Positions 7,359 to 15,581 of a stretch of DNA of 25,007 nt are shown in pieces. Source of the DNA: an uncultured beta proteobacterium (GTDB taxonomy: Bacteria > Pseudomonadota > Gammaproteobacteria > Burkholderiales > SG8-39); NCBI GenBank assembly GCA_902826155.1, contig CADEDU010000028.1, positions 1 through 25,007 on the forward strand, written 5' to 3'. The position numbers and the translations under genes were made by a program. How positions within the stretch are numbered: position 1 is the first letter of the stretch; each line of letters starts with the position of its first letter. The notes under the pieces are model-generated. The model worked only from the letters and a program-made list of their open reading frames with translations. It was not told the origin of the DNA and searched no databases.

Positions 7359-7372
7359 GGCGAGCAAGCGCC
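7350..7372. terminator. Hairpin between convergent genes
   Basis: GGCGCTTG (7350-7357) and CAAGCGCC (7365-7372) form a perfect 8-bp stem with a 7-base loop, overlapping the acyltransferase stop codon and lying 22 bases from the end of the convergent gene. It could end transcripts from either side, but neither side has a real T-run, so this is only terminator-like. Confidence 0.35.
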
Positions 7373-7394
7373 TCTCCCGCGAAAGCTCCGCGCT

Positions 7395-7841
7395 CTACGC
7401 CGCCCGGCTCTCCAGCCCCTGCCGCAGCCACTGATCGAACGCGCGCACCTTCTCGCTCGCCTGCAACCCGAGGCGCTTGTAGTTGTCGTAGGCGCGCACC
7501 AGCATCCATAGCGCGGCGTCTTCGAGATCGCCGCTCACCACCGCGCCGCTGTCGGCCGTGGCGTTGCGCGCGGCGATCTGCGTCTGCTGTTTGTCGGCGA
7601 TCACCTTGTGCCAGCTCAAGCCCTGCCGGCGCAGATAGTCGTCGACCGTGGTGACGACGCACTGGCTCTGCTCGCCGCTCGCCTTGATGCCGCGCGCGCT
7701 CAGGATCTTCGCCAGGATATCTTCGGCGTTGCTCGCCAGCACGAGCGCCGAGACATAGCTGCGCCCGTTCATGAACAGATCCAGCGCGACGTCGAGCTGC
7801 TCTTTGGCCAGATGCAGCTTCTGGTGTGTGATTTCCGCCAT
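7395..7841 (-). CDS. Helical protein of unknown function, HEPN-like
   Basis: A 148-residue all-alpha protein. The first helices (HQKLHLAKEQLDVALDLFMNGRSYVSALVLASNAEDILAKIL) look like the helical core of HEPN-type proteins. I see no confident Rx4-6H nuclease motif, so function is open. The C-terminal half (LEDAALWMLVRAYDNYKRLGL) is also helical. I start at the ATG at 7841 because GAGGGGG lies five bases upstream. The TTG at 7871 is less convincing. No signal peptide or membrane segment, so it is probably cytosolic. It follows the AsmA gene on the same strand after 142 bases and may be transcribed alone. No toxin-antitoxin partner (MNT-type nucleotidyltransferase) is adjacent, which argues against a HEPN/MNT module. 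Confidence 0.7.
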   Translation of the reverse strand: MAEITHQKLHLAKEQLDVALDLFMNGRSYVSALVLASNAEDILAKILSARGIKASGEQSQCVVTTVDDYLRRQGLSWHKVIADKQQTQIAARNATADSGAVVSGDLEDAALWMLVRAYDNYKRLGLQASEKVRAFDQWLRQGLESRAA

Positions 7842-7983
7842 TGTTGCCCCCTCGACCAGATTCGAGGGCAAGACTGTAGTCAGCGCGGCGCCATCCGTCT
7901 ATCGGCCATCGGCGACAGCGCGGGTGACCGGTCGATCCCGGGCCATGAGCGGGGCAGGGCAATCAGGGGACTGACCATCGCCC

Positions 7984-10263
7984 TCACCGCCCGAGGATGC
8001 CCTTGAGCACGTCGCCGAGTTGCCCCTTCGCGCCTTCGCCCAGGCGCTTGTCGATCTGCTCGCCGAGGCGGCGCTTGACCTCGTCGGTCGCGGCCTCCTG
8101 GGCGAGCGCGGCAACGTCGACCGAGTACTTCATGTCGGCGAGCGGCCCTGACAATCGGACCGGCACGGTGATGCCGCGCGCCTGGTCGAGCGTCTTGCCG
8201 CCTTGCCCCGTGGTGGTGGCGATCACCGATGCCTTGAGGAGATAGTTGAGTGTTTCGGCGGCCACATCGACACTGCCCGCACCCGAGAGCCGCACGAACG
8301 GTGATTTCACGTTCAGATCGTCGTTGTGCGCGACGCCGTTTCGGATCGCGAAGCTCGCGGTCATCTCGCTGAAATCGGTTTTCTCGGTCTTGGCCGCGGC
8401 GGCGCCATCGAGGTTGCCACTGCGCAGCGAACGGGCGCGGCGCGCGAGGTCGGCGATGTTGATGCCCTTGATCGCGCCATCGCGCAGATTCACCGCGGCC
8501 TTGCCGTTCAACGATCGCTTGATGGCGCTCGACGTGTTGCCGGTGCCGGTGACATCGAGCGCGACCGTGCCGCGCCCTTCGAGAATGTCTTGATCGGCCG
8601 CATCGCGCAGCAGCGGTCCGACCGCCACGTTGTTCAACTGCTGGCGGATTACATATTGGTTGGTGTTGGCGTTGACGCTCGCGGCGCCGGCGAGCGTGCC
8701 CTGGTAGAGGCTCGCGCTCATCGGACTCACGTCGAGCCGGCCGCCCGCCGCCTTCACGCTCGCCTGCAGATTGGCGAGCTTCACGTTCGCAGCGGTCAAC
8801 GCGCCGATGCGGATCGCCCCCGCGACGTCGATCGCTTTCAGCGGCGCCAGATCGATCGGTTGCTCTGCCGCGCGCGCGCCCGGCGCTGTGCCGGAGGGCG
8901 AGCTCGCCCGCGATGGCTTGGCACCGCGGCCGGTGTAGCGATCGACGTTGAGCTTGTCGATCGCCAGATCGAACGTGGGCGCGGGCTTGGAATAGTCGGA
9001 CAGCGCGAGCTTGAGGTGTGCGGTCGTCTCGTCGAAGCGGGCGGTGAGATCCGCATCGCTTGTTTTCTTGAGCCAGTTGGCGCCGATCCGGCCCTGCAGG
9101 GAAAGCTTCATCGCCTGGTTTGGAATCGTCGCGCCGCTCACGTTCAAGTCGGCCGCGAGCTTGGTGAGATCGACCGATCCGGCATCGAGCACCACCGCAA
9201 CCGGCGTCTCGATCTTGCCCTGCACGGCAAGGCCGGCTTGCTGCAGATCGAGCTGGATGCCCAGACTCGGAAACTCGACGCGCTGGCCTGTCGCCTTGAC
9301 CGGAGCCAGTGCGAGCTTGGCCTCCAGCTTCCGGTCCTTCGCGGCGAGCTTCACCGTGCCGTCGATGGCAGCGCTTTGCGCACCCTCGGGGCCGAGCGAC
9401 AGTTTGGGCGCGGACAGAGCGAGCGCCAGGCCGTCGCTACCGGTGGCGCTGACTTTGAGCGCGCTCACGTTCACGCGATTGCCGCCGGCCCACGCGACGT
9501 CGCCCGTCACGCTCGCGTTGAGGCCCGCCAGCCCGGGCACGTCGCCGCGCACGGTGAGATCGAGATTCGACAGCGCCGCGCCGGGCTGCGCGAAATCGAG
9601 CGTGTAGCCGGTTTTCGCTGCGATCGTCGCGTCCATCTTTGGCGCGCGCCCCTGCACCCGCGCCTCGAGCGCGAGACGCCCGGGCACGCCGCTCGCGATC
9701 CGCCCGGTCGAGAGGCTGGCGATGCTCAAGCGCACATCGGACCCCGCGGCTTCGTCGCGCCAGCCCACGCTTGCATCCTTGAGGGCGATGCCGCTGATGT
9801 CGATCGCCGGCGGCGCGCCGGCGCCCTCGGGCTTCGGCGTTTTCGATGGCGCGGCGGGCTTCTCGCTCTTGCCGAGCAGATCGTCGAAGTTCGTGCGCCC
9901 GTCGCGGAAACGGATCAGCGATACATCGAGCCCGGAAAGCTCGACGCGATCAACGACGACTTTCTTCGATAACAGCGGCAATACCGCCACCGCGACCTTG
10001 GCGCTCGCAACCTTCGCGAACGGCTGCGAGGAGCGCGGCTCGGAAAGCGTCAACGCACCCACCGACGCACCGATGCGCGGCAGGAAGGTGAGACCGATGT
10101 CGCCCTCGATCGTGAGCGTGCGACCGTAGCGCTCCTTGACCAGATTGACGAGGTCGGGCTTGTACTTGTTCGCATCGAACGTCGCGACCAGCACACCGAG
10201 CGCGAGCACGACGAGCAGCACCAGCGCCGCGACACCGATCGCGATCTTCTTGAACAGGGGCAT
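7984..10263 (-). CDS. AsmA-family inner-membrane-anchored protein
   Basis: A 759-residue protein with a single N-terminal membrane anchor (about residues 4-28 from the MPLFKK start) followed by a long periplasmic region. AsmA features are the DANKYKPDLVNLVKERYGRTLTIEGDIGLTF start, LPRIGASVGALTLSEP, and the C-terminal LDVTGTGNTSSAIKRSLNGKAAVNLRDGAIKGINI block. This last block is diagnostic for the family. AsmA proteins belong to the bridge-like group implicated in moving phospholipids between inner and outer membranes. A proline/serine-rich linker (SRASSPSGTAPGARA) sits mid-protein. I prefer the ATG at 10263 over the one at 10281 because it puts the basic residues directly before the anchor. 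Neither has a strong ribosome site. Monocistronic by context. Confidence 0.92.
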   Translation of the reverse strand: MPLFKKIAIGVAALVLLVVLALGVLVATFDANKYKPDLVNLVKERYGRTLTIEGDIGLTFLPRIGASVGALTLSEPRSSQPFAKVASAKVAVAVLPLLSKKVVVDRVELSGLDVSLIRFRDGRTNFDDLLGKSEKPAAPSKTPKPEGAGAPPAIDISGIALKDASVGWRDEAAGSDVRLSIASLSTGRIASGVPGRLALEARVQGRAPKMDATIAAKTGYTLDFAQPGAALSNLDLTVRGDVPGLAGLNASVTGDVAWAGGNRVNVSALKVSATGSDGLALALSAPKLSLGPEGAQSAAIDGTVKLAAKDRKLEAKLALAPVKATGQRVEFPSLGIQLDLQQAGLAVQGKIETPVAVVLDAGSVDLTKLAADLNVSGATIPNQAMKLSLQGRIGANWLKKTSDADLTARFDETTAHLKLALSDYSKPAPTFDLAIDKLNVDRYTGRGAKPSRASSPSGTAPGARAAEQPIDLAPLKAIDVAGAIRIGALTAANVKLANLQASVKAAGGRLDVSPMSASLYQGTLAGAASVNANTNQYVIRQQLNNVAVGPLLRDAADQDILEGRGTVALDVTGTGNTSSAIKRSLNGKAAVNLRDGAIKGINIADLARRARSLRSGNLDGAAAAKTEKTDFSEMTASFAIRNGVAHNDDLNVKSPFVRLSGAGSVDVAAETLNYLLKASVIATTTGQGGKTLDQARGITVPVRLSGPLADMKYSVDVAALAQEAATDEVKRRLGEQIDKRLGEGAKGQLGDVLKGILGR

Positions 10264-10336
10264 GGCAAGTTCGGTCGGCAATGAGAGTCGTCAATGAGGC
10301 GCCGGAGTCAGCGTCGGGCGCGACGCAGTTCGGGAG

Positions 10337-10356
10337 GGGTCATTGAAGTGTGACCC
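10337..10356. repeat. Perfect inverted repeat upstream of the AsmA gene
   Basis: GGGTCA and TGACCC separated by eight bases, between the DUF1801 stop (10379) and the AsmA start (10263). It may be an operator for asmA or a weak terminator for the upstream gene. It has no T-run on either side. Confidence 0.35.
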
Positions 10357-10378
10357 GAATTCTGCGCAAAGGTTGCCG

Positions 10379-10891
10379 TTACCTCGTTCCCCACCCGGGT
10401 ATCGCAGCCGCCTGTCGAATCCATGCCGCCATCTGCGCCTCGTCCAGATCGTGTTCATGAATATCGATCCAGCGTGCGTCCTTACCCGTCCCGCCGGATG
10501 GAGCGGGCTGCAGCGATGTTCCGCGAAAGAACGTCACCTTGACGAAACGGGTGAACACGTGGAACGCCATGAACCATCCCTGGCCCTCGATGCCGTAGAA
10601 CGGCGAGTTCCACTTCACCGCTTTGCGCACGCCTCTCACGTTGCGCACGATGAGCGCGTCGAGGCGACGGGCGACGCCGCGTTTCCAGTCCGGGACGGCG
10701 GCGATGTACGCCTGCACAGGTGCGTCGCCATCGGCCTTGGCAATCTGGGGGTTGCCACCGGTCAGAAGCACCGGATTTGTGCTCTTTGCGACACGCCTTC
10801 TTGGGGAAGCCGGAGCTCGCGAAGTCGTCCGAGCTTTCTTCTTGATACTCCGAGATCTCTCAGGTTTTGCCGCTTTGGATTTCGTGCTCAT
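10379..10891 (-). CDS. DUF1801 domain protein
   Basis: A 170-residue protein. The first 45 residues are rich in Lys, Arg and Ser (MSTKSKAAKPERSRSIKKKA) and probably disordered. The rest is a DUF1801/YdhG-like fold, seen as YIAAVPDWKRGVARRLDALI, KWNSPFYGIEGQGWFMAFHVF, VTFFRGTSL and a C-terminal WIRQAAAIPGWG. No biochemical role is established for the family. I use the ATG at 10891. It begins inside the end of the upstream RibD_C gene (32-base overlap), so the two are probably translationally coupled. It is part of a block of five small minus-strand genes that looks accessory. Confidence 0.85.
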   Translation of the reverse strand: MSTKSKAAKPERSRSIKKKARTTSRAPASPRRRVAKSTNPVLLTGGNPQIAKADGDAPVQAYIAAVPDWKRGVARRLDALIVRNVRGVRKAVKWNSPFYGIEGQGWFMAFHVFTRFVKVTFFRGTSLQPAPSGGTGKDARWIDIHEHDLDEAQMAAWIRQAAAIPGWGTR

Positions 10892-11462
10892 GACGCTGGC
10901 AGGGTAAATCATCGATCGGAACCGCGTACCGCAGCTCGGCGAACCCGGTGCCGACCTGTCTCACCGACTCGAGGCGCAACGGCGGGCTGGTGAGCCGCCG
11001 CGGAAACAAGGGCTTGCCCCGACCGAGCGTGACCGAGCCCACCTGCACGATGATCTCGTCCAGCAGGCCGGCATCGTGGAATTGACCGGCGAGGTCGCCC
11101 CCGCCAACCACCCACAGATTCTTACCACTTGCCGCGGCGCGCATCGCGACATGGACAGGACGTACGTCGCCGCGCACGAAGTGCAGGTTTGCACCGGGGA
11201 CAGCGTGCAGACTTCTGCTGGAGAAGATCCACGTCGGTTGCGAGTAAGGCCAGGCGCTCCCCATCTGCGCCGAGATCGACTGCGCGTGACGCAGCATCCA
11301 CTCGTAGGTTGCAGAACCCATCGCCAGGGCACCCACCTGGGCGATGAAGGCGGGGTAGCTGGTTTCGTTGACGTCGCCGAGTGGAAACAGCCACTCCAGC
11401 GAATCGTCTTCGGTGGCGATGAAGCCGTCGAGGCTCGTGGCGGCGTAGTACTGGGTCTTCAT
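10860..11462 (-). CDS. RibD C-terminal / dihydrofolate-reductase-like protein
   Basis: A 200-residue cytosolic protein with the RibD_C (dihydrofolate-reductase-like) fold. It opens with MKTQYYAATSLDGFIATEDDSLEWL, then MGSATYEWML, the central WVVGGGDLAGQFHDAGLLDEIIVQV and LGRGKPLFP. These match stand-alone relatives of the riboflavin-pathway reductase domain, which bind NADPH and reduce small pteridine- or pyrimidine-like substrates. The physiological substrate of stand-alone members is generally unknown. The ATG at 11462 has only a weak ribosome site. Its last 11 codons overlap the start of the DUF1801 gene. A decayed copy of its N-terminus is found about 830 bases upstream, at 12291-12356. 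Confidence 0.85.
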   Translation of the reverse strand: MKTQYYAATSLDGFIATEDDSLEWLFPLGDVNETSYPAFIAQVGALAMGSATYEWMLRHAQSISAQMGSAWPYSQPTWIFSSRSLHAVPGANLHFVRGDVRPVHVAMRAAASGKNLWVVGGGDLAGQFHDAGLLDEIIVQVGSVTLGRGKPLFPRRLTSPPLRLESVRQVGTGFAELRYAVPIDDLPCQRHEHEIQSGKT

Positions 11463-11526
11463 CCGTCAGTCGCTGCGACGTTCCGGGTGAGGGCCTCGCC
11501 TCCCGCAAGCGATCGCGTGCATGCCC

Positions 11527-12117
11527 TCATGGGACCGCCTGCTTTAAGTATTGTGCTTGCCATTTGGCGGAGGTCAGCCGCGAGAGCGTGTCGACGCGAA
11601 ACTCCCTGCGGTTGGCCATGGACAAGTACCGCAGCTGAAACTCGCGGTCATTGACGTGCCGCTGCTCGATGTCCCGCATCACACTCAAGTAAGCAGCCTT
11701 CAGTGCTTGTTCCCGACTGGTCAGCTCGTTGCGAAACACCCGCCCCGCGCTCAGGTTGTCGAGGCTTTGGACCATCGCCCAGCAGGCCGCATATTGGCGC
11801 GCATCGGATTCTGCATTGTTCGGCTCCCGGAATGCGGACAGGATCTGTTTTGGACTGGGCATCCCGACAACATGCGCGTCGATGGGGGAAGGGGGTGAAT
11901 CGGGCGTCGGATTGGTGCCGTGAAAAAGCATGTACAGCGCGCCGATCGCGATCAGCAGAAATACACCCCCACCCGTATAAGTGGTCCGTGACATCTCCTG
12001 CGCGCGCTGCACGCCTTCCTCGTGCCCCTGGATCTGGGCCATGGACTTGGTGTAGTCGACGGGCTCGCCGCGAAACCCTTTGTCGACCCCCTTGTTGAAG
12101 TCTTTGATGAGTGACAT
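11527..12117 (-). CDS. Single-pass membrane protein of unknown function
   Basis: A 196-residue protein I do not recognise. The N-terminal 45 residues are hydrophilic (MSLIKDFNKGVDKGFRGEP). One membrane segment follows at about 50-66 (GGVFLLIAIGALYMLFHG), then a Pro-rich linker and a helical charged C-terminal region with many Arg and Gln. Topology is probably N-in, C-out, but this is not certain. The ATG at 12117 is well supported by AGGGAGGA six bases upstream. An earlier possible start at 12288 would add 57 residues across the tandem repeat and is rejected. Base composition is lower in G+C than the flanking genes, consistent with the accessory block it lies in. Confidence 0.75.
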   Translation of the reverse strand: MSLIKDFNKGVDKGFRGEPVDYTKSMAQIQGHEEGVQRAQEMSRTTYTGGGVFLLIAIGALYMLFHGTNPTPDSPPSPIDAHVVGMPSPKQILSAFREPNNAESDARQYAACWAMVQSLDNLSAGRVFRNELTSREQALKAAYLSVMRDIEQRHVNDREFQLRYLSMANRREFRVDTLSRLTSAKWQAQYLKQAVP

Positions 12118-12224
12118 GCGTTCCTCCCTGGAAGCCTCGCATGGAATGTCGCTCGACGAATCCGCGCGGGCTTGATTCGATGCCGACGGTTGCCGCTCCG
12201 ATCGAACAACCGGTGAGATTGATT

Positions 12225-12254
12225 GTACGCAGCAGATCGGTACGCAGCAGATCG
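12225..12254. repeat. Two tandem copies of a 15-bp unit
   Basis: The unit GTACGCAGCAGATCG occurs twice with no spacer, at 12225-12239 and 12240-12254. It lies about 110 bases upstream of the membrane-protein start. It is probably a slippage duplication; an operator pair is possible but unsupported. Confidence 0.85.
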
Positions 12255-12290
12255 GACGTGGTGCATACCAGGTTGACGGATCAGACACGT

Positions 12291-12356
12291 CAATGAAACG
12301 TCTTTGGTGGTGATGATGCCGTCGAGGCTTGAGGTGGCGAAGCCCTGGGTCCTCGC
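12291..12356 (-). pseudogene. Remnant of a RibD_C/dihydrofolate-reductase-like N-terminus
   Basis: On the minus strand this reads ARTQGFATSSLDGIITTKDVSL. The intact RibD_C gene at 11462 begins MKTQYYAATSLDGFIATEDDSL. By hand alignment 48 of 60 bases match over codons 3-22, with no gap. The start codon is lost (GCG) and homology ends abruptly after the Ser-Leu, running into unrelated sequence. It is too short to be a gene and looks like what is left of a second copy or a related gene after deletion. It lies just downstream of the DUF1697 gene. Confidence 0.7.
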
Positions 12357-12393
12357 CGCTGAGGCTTCATCGTTGGCGTGCTCCGATGCCGGG

Positions 12394-12942
12394 CTATTGC
12401 GCCGACCCCTGTTCCAACAGCGCTGCGATCTTCATCACCGTGCCCCAGTTGCGCGTGGTCACGTAACGGCCTGCTTTGCCGAGAATGGCCACGCCGAGTT
12501 TGCTGTCGAGAAGACCGCCGGCGCAGTGCAGATACGCGGCATGATCCGTGACGACAAAACGCTCGCCCGGCGCAATCAGCGAGCGTAGGGCGCCGAGTTC
12601 CTTGAGCTTGGCTGCATCCATGGCGAAGGCCACGAGAAAACGCGAATGCTCCGACTCGGGCGGGACGATCGGATTGAACGTGACGACCGCCGCGAACTCC
12701 TGTGCGGACTTGACCACGACGGGCGTGGACACATCGAATTGTTCTTCCGTAGCGGCGGCGATGTCGACGGCGAGTTTTCGGGTGCTGCGACTCGACGAAG
12801 TGAACACGGCATTGCCGCTGTTCAGTAGCGTCTTCACATCGCTGTGGCCTAGTCGCTCCAGCATTGCGCGAAAGTCGGCCATGGGCAGTCTGTTGCCCTT
12901 GCCCACATTCACTCCGCGCAGAAGGACGACGAATCGCGGCAA
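12394..12942 (-). CDS. DUF1697 family protein
   Basis: A 182-residue protein with the DUF1697 N-terminal signature RFVVLLRGVNVGKGNRLPMADFRAMLERLG, then KTLLNSGNAVFTS, and the C-terminal TTRNWGTVMKIAALL that closes most members. Length is normal for the family. No enzymatic role is established for it. The start is a TTG at 12942. No ATG or GTG is available in frame at the expected position, and only a weak AGGT lies upstream, so expression may be low. The upstream isochorismatase-like gene ends 32 bases before it, on the same strand, so the two may be co-transcribed. It belongs to the accessory block. Confidence 0.85.
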   Translation of the reverse strand: MPRFVVLLRGVNVGKGNRLPMADFRAMLERLGHSDVKTLLNSGNAVFTSSSRSTRKLAVDIAAATEEQFDVSTPVVVKSAQEFAAVVTFNPIVPPESEHSRFLVAFAMDAAKLKELGALRSLIAPGERFVVTDHAAYLHCAGGLLDSKLGVAILGKAGRYVTTRNWGTVMKIAALLEQGSAQ

Positions 12943-12974
12943 TTCAGTGACCTGAGGTCGGCTGAATGCGTTTG

Positions 12975-13532
12975 TCAGGCGACACCCAGGCTCTCCTTGA
13001 TCTGCGCATTGCTCATGGGTTTTCCGATCGATTGCGCGAGGTAGCGCATCGACTCATGGTGGTACTGGTCATCGTACGAAGAGATGGCTTCGGCCGCGAG
13101 AATGACCAGGTAGTCCATTTGGAATGCATCTACCGCCGATGCGCGCACGCATGCGTGGGTGTTGACCCCGCCCATCACGATGCGATCGCACTCGAGCTTT
13201 CCGAGCAGCTGCTTTAATCCCGTGCCGAAGAAGGCGCTGTATCTCTTCTTCACGATCTCGTAGTCACCGTGATCCCGATCCAACTCGGATAAGACCGCGC
13301 AGCCAGCCGTTCCCCTGATCGTGATTCGATTGCCGGTTTCGCGCATTGACCGGTACGCATCGCTAAGATCGGCTTCGAACTCCTGGCGAACCCAGACGAT
13401 AGGATAGGAATTGCGTCGCGCGAATGCGCACAGGTCATTCACTGCATTGCAGAGCAACGCCTTCCTCTCCGAAAGCGGCGGCTTGGAAAAGAAGTCCTCA
13501 AGCAGATCGACGAAGACGAAGACCGGTTTCAT
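12975..13532 (-). CDS. Isochorismatase-like cysteine hydrolase
   Basis: A 185-residue cytosolic alpha/beta hydrolase of the isochorismatase-like family. The Asp-Lys-Cys triad is visible: D9 in FVFVDLLEDF, K95 in VKKRYSAFFGT and C128 in GGVNTHACVR. A conserved cis-peptide-type GGVNTH motif precedes the cysteine. Family members hydrolyse amides such as nicotinamide, N-carbamoyl compounds or biuret, or vinyl ethers. The substrate here is not evident. The start ATG at 13532 has a weak GTTGAG upstream. Base composition is clearly more A/T-rich than in the amidase next to it, suggesting horizontal origin with the rest of the block. It is the first gene of this minus-strand run. Confidence 0.9.
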   Translation of the reverse strand: MKPVFVFVDLLEDFFSKPPLSERKALLCNAVNDLCAFARRNSYPIVWVRQEFEADLSDAYRSMRETGNRITIRGTAGCAVLSELDRDHGDYEIVKKRYSAFFGTGLKQLLGKLECDRIVMGGVNTHACVRASAVDAFQMDYLVILAAEAISSYDDQYHHESMRYLAQSIGKPMSNAQIKESLGVA

Positions 13533-13715
13533 CTCAACATTGCCTGTGTCGCCCGACTACAAGTAGAAAACCCAATCGACGCAATGTTTCGACCCGGACT
13601 TGAAGAGAAATGTTCCACCACTATTGTTGGCGTCATGAACGCTTTCTTCGGGCAAACAAGTTACTCGAGCCCTTTGCTACTAGCTCGTCACCCCTTCCTG
13701 AAGCCGATAGTCGCA

Positions 13716-13746
13716 GCGCGGCAACCGCCTTCTTTTGTTGCCGCGC
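13716..13746. terminator. Strong hairpin downstream of the amidase gene
   Basis: GCGCGGCAAC (13716-13725) and GTTGCCGCGC (13737-13746) form a perfect 10-bp stem with an 11-base loop. It lies 34 bases past the amidase stop and between two separately organised minus-strand genes, so a transcription end is the natural reading. No T-run follows the stem in the amidase direction; on the plus strand the T-run is in the loop. Rho-assisted or bidirectional activity is possible. Confidence 0.5.
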
Positions 13747-13779
13747 CTCAGTTACCGCCGATCTCAATCGCGAGTCGAT

Positions 13780-15411
13780 TTAGATTGCCGGCCCCGGCGT
13801 TTTCCCCATCACCTTCTCCGCCGCCCACGCAATCGCCAGCAGCTGCCGATCACTGTACGCCGGCCCGTCGAACTCGATGCCGACTGGGAGTCCGTCGCTG
13901 GTAAGGCCGATAGGGATCGAGATGCCGGGGATGCCCGCGTTCCCCGCAGGATCAGCGTTGCGGATGAAGGTGTTGAAGGTCGGCACCTGCTGGCCGTTGA
14001 GTTCGACGGTCGCATCTTGTCCGATCGGGCGCGCGGGGAGCGGAGTGGTCGGGAAGACGATCGCGGCGACGTTCTGCGCGCGAAAGTAGTTGCGATACGC
14101 CTGCTGGAGTTTGAAGCGGCCGACATTGACGGACTCCAGGTACACCGCGTCGGGCACTGACGGTGGGGTCACGCCGGCGAGCAGTGCGCTGAACAGTCCG
14201 GCCACATCGGGGCTGGCGATCTGCGCGCCGAGTTGCTGGATCGTCACCGAGCCGTGATCCACCAGATAGTTGGGCAGGTCGCGCATCACTTCGTAGATCG
14301 CGATGGGAAAGCCGATTGCGTCGTTCAATGCTGCGACGTTGGGGATGTTCGCCTCGACGAGTACCGCGCCGGCATTGCGCAGCCGCCGCAGTGCATCTTC
14401 GGCCAGCGGTGCGAGCTTGGGGTCGAGGTTCTCCCAGAAATGCTGGCGCGGCACGCCGATGCGCAGGCCTTGGAGGTTGGCGGGCTGGAGTTCATCGCAC
14501 GCGCCGGTGATCGCGTTGTCGAGCATCACCATGTCGGCGATGTCTCGCGTTATCGGGCCGGGGGTGTCGCGCGTGCGCGAAATCGGCACGACGCTTTCGG
14601 CCGGATAGCGCCCAACGGTCGGACGCATGCCCGCGATGCCGCACAGCGCCGCCGGCACGCGCGTCGAGCCGCCGGTGTCTGATCCGATGCCCGCTGGAGC
14701 GATGCGCGCCGCCGTGGCCGCGCCGTTGCCGCCGCTCGATCCGCCGGGAATCTTGGTGCGATCGTACGGATTGCGCACCGGCCCGAACGTCGGATTGTTC
14801 GAGGTGATGCCGAACGCCAGCTCGTGCATGTTGCACTTGGCGAGCAGGATGCCACCCGCTGCGAACAGCGCCTTGGCGATCGCGGCGTCGTGCTGCGGCC
14901 GGTTGTTGCGCAGCGCCGGGGTGGCGCCGGTGGTGGGCAGCTGCCTGGTGTCGATGTTGTCCTTGAGGAGCAGCGGCAGTCCGTGCAGCGCGCCGAGACG
15001 CTTGAACGGCGTGCGGCGGCGCTGGACGTCGGCGTTGCGCGCGTCTTCGAGCACTTGCTCGGGGTCGTAGTTGGTGAGCGCGTTGAGATCGCGCATGCGC
15101 ACCGCCTGATCGAGCAGGGCGCGCGCGTAGGTCTCGGCGCTGAGTGCGCCGGTGCGCATCCAATGGACGGCTTCGGTCGCGGTGAGGTCGATCAGTCGAT
15201 GGCGTGGCGGCAGGCGGCGCGCGTTTTGGTCACCGTCATCGGCCATCGCGTTGCCGGCACCCGATAGGGCGCTCGCGGTTGCCGCGGCACCGGCTGCCGC
15301 GGCGGTCTTCAGGAAACTGCGACGATCGGGGTGTTGCCGGTTGGCGGGCTGCGCTTGCGGCGCGCGATCGTCATCGTGGTTATCGCGGCCTTCATGCTTG
15401 TGCTGGCTCAT
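13780..15411 (-). CDS. Tat-exported amidase-signature enzyme
   Basis: A 543-residue amidase-signature hydrolase. The Ser-cisSer-Lys triad can be read as K150 in GLPLLLKDNID, S225 in PGGSSGGNGAA and S249 in GSDTGGSTR. These enzymes cleave carboxamides to acid and ammonia. The N-terminus has a twin-arginine signal, DRRSFLKTAAAAGAAA, with R30-R31, so the folded enzyme is probably exported to the periplasm. A 27-residue His/Asp-rich lead precedes the signal, unusually long. I start at the ATG at 15411, with AGGAGA upstream, since the only longer option adds 63 unrelated residues. It is transcribed divergently from the ECF sigma gene, with 170 bases between. Closest described relatives by layout are mandelamide-hydrolase or Asp-tRNA amidase-like proteins. 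The substrate is unknown. Confidence 0.92.
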   Translation of the reverse strand: MSQHKHEGRDNHDDDRAPQAQPANRQHPDRRSFLKTAAAAGAAATASALSGAGNAMADDGDQNARRLPPRHRLIDLTATEAVHWMRTGALSAETYARALLDQAVRMRDLNALTNYDPEQVLEDARNADVQRRRTPFKRLGALHGLPLLLKDNIDTRQLPTTGATPALRNNRPQHDAAIAKALFAAGGILLAKCNMHELAFGITSNNPTFGPVRNPYDRTKIPGGSSGGNGAATAARIAPAGIGSDTGGSTRVPAALCGIAGMRPTVGRYPAESVVPISRTRDTPGPITRDIADMVMLDNAITGACDELQPANLQGLRIGVPRQHFWENLDPKLAPLAEDALRRLRNAGAVLVEANIPNVAALNDAIGFPIAIYEVMRDLPNYLVDHGSVTIQQLGAQIASPDVAGLFSALLAGVTPPSVPDAVYLESVNVGRFKLQQAYRNYFRAQNVAAIVFPTTPLPARPIGQDATVELNGQQVPTFNTFIRNADPAGNAGIPGISIPIGLTSDGLPVGIEFDGPAYSDRQLLAIAWAAEKVMGKTPGPAI

Positions 15412-15581
15412 CGGGAGGTCTCCTGCGGTGGGGTTCGCGTTTTTTTCTCTTGGTGCTGCATCTACGGCGTTGGTTATTGCGTAGACGGAGGCGAGTGTCA
15501 AACGCCGTGCCGCGTCGCGGCTACACTCAATCGCTGCACCGTTGGCCTGCAACCGACTGATTTCTAAACAGAGTTCATCGC
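15412..15581. promoter_or_regulatory. Divergent spacer between the amidase and the ECF sigma gene
   Basis: 170 bases that should contain promoters for both flanking genes. I see a T-run near 15445 but no promoter pair I would defend. No coding sequence is supported here. Confidence 0.3.

Larger units (their letters stand above)
12118..12393. other. Non-coding stretch holding a tandem repeat and a gene remnant
   Basis: 276 bases between the DUF1697 stop and the membrane-protein start. It holds the 15-bp tandem repeat (12225-12254), the RibD_C-like remnant (12291-12356) and the ribosome site of the membrane-protein gene. I see no intact gene here. Confidence 0.6.

Noticed and set aside
8326..9972. 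Long plus-strand open frame opposite the AsmA gene
   Set aside because: Low-complexity Arg/Ala/Gly translation with no recognisable domain. The minus-strand AsmA reading is convincing.
13584..13904. Open plus-strand frame between the isochorismatase-like and amidase genes
   Set aside because: No ribosome site, low-complexity Ser/Pro translation, and its second half is antisense to the amidase C-terminus.
15548..15554. TGCAACC, resembling an ECF -35 box, upstream of the sigma gene (a similar TGCATCC lies before the DUF4394 gene)
   Set aside because: No matching -10 element at a suitable distance, and the site is too close to the sigma start to leave a leader.
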